From: Dryocosmus kuriphilus
Lineage: Eukaryota; Arthropoda; Insecta; Hymenoptera; Cynipidae
Direction: 5' to 3'
Assembly: GCA_038277395.1 (NCBI GenBank)
Contig: CM076190.1
Span: forward strand, 127,130,197 to 127,194,196
DNA length: 64,000 nt
Below are positions 57,493-64,000 of the stretch, one piece after another; position 1 is the first letter of the stretch, and each line of letters begins with the position of its first letter. The translations under genes were made by a program, and so were the position numbers. The notes beneath the pieces are model-generated. The model saw nothing but the letters and a program-made list of their open reading frames with translations, had not been told where the DNA came from and did no database searches.

Positions 57493-59442
57493 CGTTTAAT
57501 TATACTCTCTCCCTTTTACGGGTTTAAGAGTCATTACATAACCATCACATCTTTACATCCAGCGCAGATTTTGCAAATCATTATTCCTACCTTATCCTAT
57601 ATGTACATAACTTCTTAATCTCTAATCTAAATCTACGCACTGCCGCTCAAGACCTTGGGCTTCCGTTTCCTCTCGCCATTTCCATTCTATTGATGGTTTA
57701 TTAATCCTCGACTCTAATGACTTTTCTTTTGCCTTTATACGAATCATTTTGGCCCTTCTCTACCCTGTATGACTTGCTCTTTCTCTCAGCCTTTCCAATT
57801 TCTTCATCCATCCCTAGCACATTCCAAAAAATACTTTAATTCCTTTTTCGCACTCTCTTTCCCTTCTCCCAACATTCTTCCTCTTATCTCGTTCGCAAAC
57901 CGCGGCGCTTCTACTCTGTTCTTAGTCACCTCTGCTCCCCTTCGACCTTGAGACCGCTCACCTATTTTCAAGTCCTCTCTTTCTTCGTCCCGTATCCACA
58001 CCATCTCATTCACCCACAACACGTCTCTCCCAAACCAAACTCTATTTCCTTTTCTCCTCTCCTCCCAAGCCCTCTCTCCTATTAACCATCTTTTCCTTCT
58101 CTCCCTACATGTCATATCTTCATCAATTATTTCTTTTCTTCCCCTAAGCACCTTCTTTCTCCTCATTTCCTCTCTCCTCTCCACTTCACTTCCCAATTTG
58201 ACTACGTACATCCTCGCTTTTCCTCCTGTCTTGTTGGCCACCCCCTTTATCTCCTGCACCCTGACATTTGCCCCTATGTCCCTCAAAAGTTTCTCTACCT
58301 CCTTTTTTCCCGTTTCGCTTTCTACTTGCAATCCTTTTATAACGACACTTCTCCTTTTCTTTTCCCTTTCAAACACCTCCATTTTCCTTTCTAACCCACG
58401 TACTCTACTTTTCATTCTCTCATTCTCCTCTCTCAAGTTCACATCTCTCTCTTCCTCGTCCTCTCTACCTATTTCCTCACGATTCTCTTGACGTTCAACT
58501 CTGCATTCTAAGTTACGTACCCTCTCTTCTACCTGCCTTATTACCTTTCTCCCCTCTTCTTGCTTTTTTCTCTGTTCCTCCTCCATCCTCTCTAATTTTT
58601 GCCACACTTTTTCTTCCTCTTTCTTCCAGCACTTTTCCCATTTCCCCCATTTCTCTTTTATCTTTATGACTATCCCCTCTGTTCCCCTCCCATGTTCCTT
58701 CTCTTCCTCTTCCTCTAGCCTTCTCCTCACTATCTTCTCTAACTCTCGGAACATATTTTCAAATGTCTTATCTAATGCCTTATCCATGGACTTATTCGAC
58801 TCTAACACCTTAACAATTGACTTACCAAACTTTAACCTCTCTGCGTCGCCCCCACTATCCCCACCTGCCCTGCTCGGCACCTCATTCATTGCACACTAGG
58901 TCTCAGTCTCTACTTCCCTTCTTCGGGCACGTATTGCCCTCTAGCGCTCTGTTGCCTTAGTCTCCTCGCAATCGGCCTGTTACCCAGTGGCTTGATAATC
59001 TCCTACCTTACCCACTGGTTTCCCGCGCCACTTATTGACCTCTCGCTCCGCTCCCCACGCTCCCCTCACCCGCCCTTTATCCTTCGCACTATTTCCACAC
59101 AAAAAGACAATAGTAGTTAACAATAATCAAATCTTACCTCACCCTCCGGCTCCCCAGTCTCGTACAACTTCACTACACTACTCTCTGTCCACCACACTAA
59201 CTAACTATCTTCACTAACTAACTACCATCAATCCTAGCCTCACTCTTCAGCATGCACCACTTTTTCCTTTCTTCCACCTTCCGCGACCATTCCACTCATT
59301 CCTCCCACATACCCGCTGCCATAACTCTACTCACAACCCTTTCTTTCACCCCACACAACACTTATATTCACCTCCAAAGCCAAAACGATCGCTGAAATTC
59401 CTACACCCGTCCCATCGCTATCAGCGCCGGAAACGGAAGCCC
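57493..59442 (-). mobile_element. Internally deleted L1-like LINE, minus
   Basis: Flanked by a 15-base duplication, CACAATTTCCTAAGT (57478-57492) and CACAATTTACTAAGT (59443-59457), one mismatch. On the minus strand: a 5' UTR starting GGGGCTTCCGTTTCC, ORF1 (58889-57804), then directly the last codons of ORF2 (MKKLERLRE...) and the 3' UTR block CTCTTAAACCCGTAAAAGGG. The endonuclease and reverse transcriptase are absent; both termini are kept. It lies in the intron of the paralogue gene. Confidence 0.85.
57804..58889 (-). CDS. LINE ORF1-like protein, 361 aa, with fused ORF2 tail
   Basis: An uninterrupted frame encoding an L1-type ORF1 RNA-binding protein. Residues 1-50 are an acidic N-terminus (MNEVPSRAGGDSGGDAER). 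About 55-190 is a long Glu/Lys/Arg-rich coiled coil with leucine-type heptads (VEERVRNLECRVERQENREE). About 193-290 is an RRM-like and C-terminal domain (RRSVVIKGLQVESETGKKE, GGKARMYVVKLGSEVERREE, RRKKVLRGRKEIIDEDMTC). The last 20 or so residues (KKELKYFLECARDG) appear to come from the ORF2 end, joined by internal deletion. AG-rich codon use matches the LINE at 10316. Whether it is expressed is unknown. Confidence 0.75.
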   Translation of the reverse strand: MNEVPSRAGGDSGGDAERLKFGKSIVKVLESNKSMDKALDKTFENMFRELEKIVRRRLEEEEEKEHGRGTEGIVIKIKEKWGKWEKCWKKEEEKVWQKLERMEEEQRKKQEEGRKVIRQVEERVRNLECRVERQENREEIGREDEEERDVNLREENERMKSRVRGLERKMEVFEREKKRRSVVIKGLQVESETGKKEVEKLLRDIGANVRVQEIKGVANKTGGKARMYVVKLGSEVERREEMRRKKVLRGRKEIIDEDMTCRERRKRWLIGERAWEERRKGNRVWFGRDVLWVNEMVWIRDEEREDLKIGERSQGRRGAEVTKNRVEAPRFANEIRGRMLGEGKESAKKELKYFLECARDG

Positions 59443-60324
59443 CACAATTTACTAAGTAAACAATTACTAAACTTTTTATTCTAAATTCAGGTACAGCGAA
59501 CGTCTTCGAAACTTATTCACCTTAAGTTAAAAAAAAAGAAAAAGAAAATTTGGTTGAAAAAGATGATCTCTGGTACTCTTTCAACCAAAAATTCCACTCT
59601 TCTTCATTGTCCAGCGCACTGTGATCCAGCAATGTTTTTTGCGGACATTTTATAACCGATTTCAGATTCTTTTTAGAAATTCTCTGAAAGTCCTCACGAA
59701 CATAAGGAAGCCAATTATGTATTTTTTATTTGTTAAACAAAATATAGGCAAATACAGCGACAGAATTATTCAATTCAACGATATGACTTTTTATCTCTGA
59801 CCGAATCTCTTAAATAAAGTCACTATTAGCCAGGACTAATAAAATCAAACCCAGGAATAATTAATATTCCATTAAAATTATTAAATAATTGTTATAAAAA
59901 ATGTATTTCAACATTTTTTTAATAAGTTAATTATAATTATATTTTCTTTTTGCAGAATTACTTTGGCCATTAAGAAGTTACCGAGGAAAGGTCGCAATTC
60001 ATCCACATCCTATTAAAATCAATGTTCACAATTACGAAAGTTTCGTAAATCCAGGGTGTAGTTTACAGCATACCACCAGGTGTTTACCGTGTCGGGACAG
60101 ATGAATATCACGAGTACATTATTGGAATACTTGTAGCTGGACATTTGTGTTCATTCATGGCTCGTAGAGCTGATCTTCATAACGACTTTGGAAAAGTTAA
60201 AATACGCATAGATGGCAGCAAAGCAGACGTGCTTGTACCAATTTCAAATGAGGACCCTCTGAATCATCTGTTCCACAAGCTATTCAAGTCACAAAGAAAA
60301 ATTTTGGCGGAGTTACAGGCATAA

Positions 60325-60669
60325 TTTAATTTAAGAGTATACATGGATGATAGTGGGACTGCCCTGATTTATTCCTTATAATTATATTAAAAACTTCTCT
60401 AGCAAACCAATACACAATTTTTATAAATAAAGAATTTAATATTGAATTCGTAATTGACCACTTTGACATCCTTTTCGAATTCCTTGTTCTCCCTATGTAA
60501 TAATAAATTATTATATACACCCTTTTGTTATTAGAAATGTTATTAACGTGGATAACCGGCGAAGAAGGTTGAAGTATTATTTCAACGTGGATCTTTCCAT
60601 TGTCGAATGAGTCTGTAATATTTGTATGGCTTCAGTGTGGAAAAAAGGAATTTATGAAATATAAATAAG
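60325..60669 (+). other. 3' flank with remnant of a third gene-upstream copy
   Basis: After the paralogue, CTTCAGTGTGGAAAA and TTATGAAATATAAATAAG (60630-60668) parallel TTTCAGTGTGTCAGAA and TTATGAAATACAAATAAT upstream of the first gene (54603-54640). The match stops where a composite repeat begins, suggesting a third tandem copy was cut off or displaced there. Confidence 0.4.
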
Positions 60670-61953
60670 AAAAAAAAAATCTGCCCGCTTCGCGGGCACA
60701 CTCTCATCGCGCGCTTCGCGCGAAGTATGAGCGCGCCTGGGGCGCGCGTCTATTGGCACTCGCGCTTCGCGCTCGATAGATTATTCACCTCGCGCTACGC
60801 GCTCGGGGTTTATGGATCGTATAAACCTTTAAATTAAAAATTCCAAAAGAAATTATTTTACTTAAGGCTCTATCGCCCTAAAGGAATTCACTCTCATCAT
60901 GACACTCGCGCTTCGCGCTCGATAATTACATTTTTTAAAACACATTGTAGATTGGTGAAGTTTTTTTGTGATTCTTCAAATTTTCACAATAGAGGATTTC
61001 GATTCCTAAAAGTAAAACGATGAGCCTTAACGAATAAATTTTGCAGCTCTTTCCAAGGTGAACAATTCTGCTTGTTAATATTTTCTCATATCTTGCACAG
61101 TTTTGCTGAAAAGTGGTTTGCTTTATATTTCATAACATATTTCACGAATAACTCAAAAACTACGCATCTGATCAAAAAAATGATAGAGAGCAAATTTGTA
61201 GAACTTTTTGAGGTGAACAACTTTTCCTATAATTATTTTTCCATATCTTCCATAGTTTGGCGGGAAATTTGAACTCTTTCATTTTTAATAACGTTTTATC
61301 GATTAAAACAAAAAACGTGCATTTTATCAAAAAATAGTTACAACAAAATTTGTAGAACGTCTTAAATGAAACAACTCTGTTCTTCACCACTTTTTTGTAT
61401 CTTGAATATTTTGGAGGGAAACCAGAGTTCTTTAATTTTAATAGCGTTTTCTTGGTTAAAACAAAAACCGTTCATTTCATCAAAAAACGGTTAAGGCAAA
61501 AGTTGTACATCTTTTTGAGCTGAACAATTTCACTCCCTTACATTTTTTTTGTATCTCATAGTTTAGTCGGAAAATGGATTTCTTTATTTTGCGAAAACCG
61601 TTTTTGATGGATAAAACCATAACCGTTGGTCAAAAGCGGCTGGTGAAAGAACTCGTCCTTACCTTTTACACTCTAAAGAAGTGTGCCAAAGCGCAATCCA
61701 ATCCGATTAGTCCTTCGAAAGTTATCGTGTCCACAGGCTACGACGACAACAACAACGACGACAACGACAACAAAACGACGACAACGACACAAAACGACGA
61801 CGACAACAACGACTACAACAACGACAGACAGACACCAACGTAAAACCTTTTTTTTCGGGTTCAGGGGGTCATGAAACGTCGAGATTTCATGAAATCCGCC
61901 AAAGTCAGTTTTCACATAAAACTAATACCTTCTCATTGAGATGAGAATGTAAT
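60670..61953 (+). repeat. Composite repeat, full-length plus copy
   Basis: Full set of modules: AATCTGCCCGCTTCGCGGGC, palindromes to 60925, four body units (GGCGGGAA exactly at 61259), CCAAAGCGCAATCCAATCCG, a long (GACAAC)n tract (61740-61825), and a conserved end GACAGACACCAACGTA through GATGAGAATGTAATA. It passes directly into the tandem 800-bp array. Confidence 0.85.
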
Positions 61954-64000
61954 AATAAAAAAATTGCATTTTTCAGTCAAACTGTGTAAAAAATGAAGAA
62001 ATTTACGCTTTAGATATAAACTCATTGATTGGTGAGCGCGAGACAGGTGATGAGAAATGCGCCTGAGTAGCGGGCAGATTTTTCAATAACTTTTAATAAC
62101 TTTTTATTGCCTGTATAGTAATGTATTTTTTGATTAAGAGAACGGTATTATACGTTTAATGAAGAAAGTATGGGTTGTCTCAAAAAATGGTTTCAAGGGA
62201 ATTTGTAGGTCCTTGGAAGGTGAATAATTCTGCTTCTTGATATTTTCACGTATCTCGCATACTTTTGCGGAAAGGTAGATTTTTTTATACGAATTAACTT
62301 ATTTCACGAATAACTCAAAAACTACGCGTCTGATCGAAAAAATGATAGAGAGCAAATTTGTAGAACCTTTTAAGGTGAACAATTTTATTTGCTTACATTC
62401 TTTTTATCTCTCGTAGTGTAGCCGGAAAATGGATTTTTTGATTTTGTGAAAACCGTTTTTGATGGATAAAACCATAACCGTTGGTCAAAGTGGCCGGTTA
62501 ACGAACTCGTCCTTACTTTTTACACTTTAAAGAAGTGTGCCAAAGCGCAATCCAATCCGATTAGTCCTTCGAATGTTATCGTGTCCACAGACTACGACGA
62601 CAACAACAACGACGACAACAACGACAGACAGACACCAACGTAAAACCTTTTTTTTCGGATTCAGGGGGTCATGAAACGTCGAGATTTCATGAAATCCGCG
62701 AAAGTCAGTTTTCACATAAAACTAATACCTTCTCATTGAGATGAGAATGTAATAATAAACAAATTGCATTTTTCAGGCAAACTATGTAATAAATGAAGAA
62801 ATTTACGTTTTAGATATAAATTCATTGATTGGTGAGCGCGAGACAGGTGATGAGAATGCGCCTGAGTAGCATGCAGATTTTTCAATAACTTTTAATAACT
62901 TTTTATTGCCTGTATAGTAATGTATTTTTTGATTAAGAGAACGGTATTATACGTTTAATGAAGAAAGTATGGGTTGTCTCAAAAAATGGTTTCAAGGGAA
63001 TTTGTAGGTCCTTGGAAGGTGAATAATTCTGCTTCTTGATATTTTCACGTATCTCGCATACTTTTGCGGAAAAGTAGATTTTTTTATACGAATTAACTTA
63101 TTTCACGAATAACTCAAAAACTATGCGTCTGATCGAAAAAATGATAGAGAGCAAATTTGTAGACCTTTTGAAGGTGAACAATGTTATTTGCTTACATTCT
63201 TTTTATCTCTCGTAGTGTAGCCGGAAAATGGATTTTTTGATTTTGTGAAAACCGTTTTTGACGGATAAAAACATAACCGTTGGTCAAACGTGGCCGGTTA
63301 ACGAACTCGTCCTTACCTTTTACACTCTTAAGAAGTGTGCCAAAGCGCAATCCAATCCGATTAGTCCTTCGAAAGTTATCGTGTCCACAGACTACGACAA
63401 CAACGACGACAACGACAGACAGACACCAACGTAAAACCTTTTTTTTCGGATTCAGGGGGTCATGACACTTCGAGATTTCATGAAATCCGCGAAAGTCAGT
63501 TTTAACATAAAACTAATACCTTCTCATTGAGATGAGAATGTAATAATAAAAAAAATTGCATTTTTCAGGCAAACTATGTAAAAAATGAAGAAATTTACGT
63601 TTTAGATATAAATTCATTGATTGGTGAGCGCGAGACAGGTGATGAGAATGCGCCTGAGCAGCATGCAGATTTTTCAATAACTTTAATAACTTTTTATTGC
63701 CTGTATAGTAATGTATTTTTTGATTAAGAGAACGGTATTATACGTTTAATGAAGAAAGTATGGGTTGTCTCAAAAAATGGTTTCCAGGGAATTTGTAGGT
63801 CCTTGGAAGGCGAATAATTCTGCTTCTTGATATTTTCACGTATCTCGCATAATTTTGCGGAAAAGTAGATTTTTTTATACGAATTAACTTATTTCACGAA
63901 TAACTCAAAAACTACGCGTCTGATCGAAAAAATGATAGAGAGCAAATTTTTAGAACTTTTTAAGGTGAACAATTTTATTTGCTTACATTCTTTTTATCTC
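61954..64000 (+). repeat. Tandem array of ~800-bp composite repeat units
   Basis: Units start with AAATTGCATTTTTCAG at 61961, 62761 and about 63552, periods about 800 and 792 bp. Each has GTGAGCGCGAGACAGGTGATG, GGGCAGATTTTTCAATAAC or a variant, TATACGTTTAATGAAGAAAG, two body units, the CCAAAGCGCAATCC block, a short (GACAAC)n tract and the conserved end. The third unit is cut by the window edge. The same unit occurs singly at 25199-25999. Confidence 0.88.

Larger units (their letters stand above)
56252..60324 (+). pseudogene. Paralogue of the secreted protein gene, frameshifted
   Basis: Exon 1 (56252-56309) has the same 58-nt length and encodes the signal peptide MRNIIGILCFTFLIFTNPV, donor GTAAGT. 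Exon 2 (59956-60324, acceptor TTTTTGCAG) starts ELLWPLRSYRGKVAIHPHP and, after a one-base shift near 60055 (CCAGGGTGT), continues VVYSIPPGVYRVGTDEYHEY, IIGILVAGHLCSFMARRADL and VPISNEDPLNHLFHKLFKSQ to a TAA. The 3.65-kb intron holds an inserted LINE (57493-59442). The frameshift and decayed promoter suggest a pseudogene, though a sequencing error could mimic the shift. Confidence 0.7.

Noticed and set aside
61673..63465. Short proteins rich in threonine or valine over the repeat ends
   Set aside because: They arise from the (GACAAC)n tract and repeat in every composite copy with differing frames.

Overview
This is eukaryotic, insect-type DNA: AT-rich, intron-bearing, with GT/AG splice signals, a TATA plus arthropod TCAGT initiator promoter, and heavily occupied by insect-style transposable elements. 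The L1-like LINE family, the R1-clade LINE and the small secreted-protein genes would fit a repeat-rich wasp or related hymenopteran, but no marker gene fixes the species. No rRNA, CRISPR array, bacterial operon or convincing functional tRNA was found.

Layout. 1-9.4 kb: mostly AT-rich non-coding DNA with a 187-bp MITE (152-338) and an old LINE reverse transcriptase (2170-4620) split by a 1.37-kb element (2745-4113). 9.46-13.17 kb: a minus-strand Gly/Asn/Met-rich host gene interrupted by a 2.5-kb LINE flanked by a direct repeat of about 105 bp. 14.2-19.7 kb: copies of a composite repeat, a perfect-ended 638-bp hAT-like MITE, and a broken hAT transposase gene that itself carries a 972-bp element. 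19.8-26.3 kb: a composite repeat split by a nearly complete R1-clade LINE that entered its trinucleotide microsatellite. 26.4-27.1 kb: tRNA-derived SINEs in inverted orientation. 29.7-32.7 kb: a degraded L1-like LINE (minus). 33.2-45.4 kb: a dense field of composite repeats in both orientations. 45.7-52.4 kb: a hairpin element, two opposed copies of another TIR element, and a short spliced gene candidate between them. 54.7-60.3 kb: a tandem pair of small secreted-protein genes, the second broken, with an internally deleted LINE in its intron. 60.7-64 kb: another composite repeat running into an 800-bp tandem array.

Two repeat systems stand out. (1) At least five elements have ends beginning CCC, two-base target duplications (TA, CT, AC, TT) and mostly dense subterminal copies of a word particular to each element. 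For two of them the interrupted host reading frame confirms the boundaries and the two-base duplication. (2) The composite repeat combines a GC-palindrome end module, a body of about 154-bp tandem units carrying E2F-like GGCGGGAA sites, a simple-sequence tract, and a conserved end finishing GATGAGAATGT. Complete and partial copies make up a large share of the window.

The host genes with the best support are the secreted-protein gene at 54754-55309 and, as disrupted genes, its paralogue (56252-60324) and the Gly/Asn/Met-rich gene (9464-13165). Everything is read by eye, so repeat boundaries are approximate unless a target duplication is stated.
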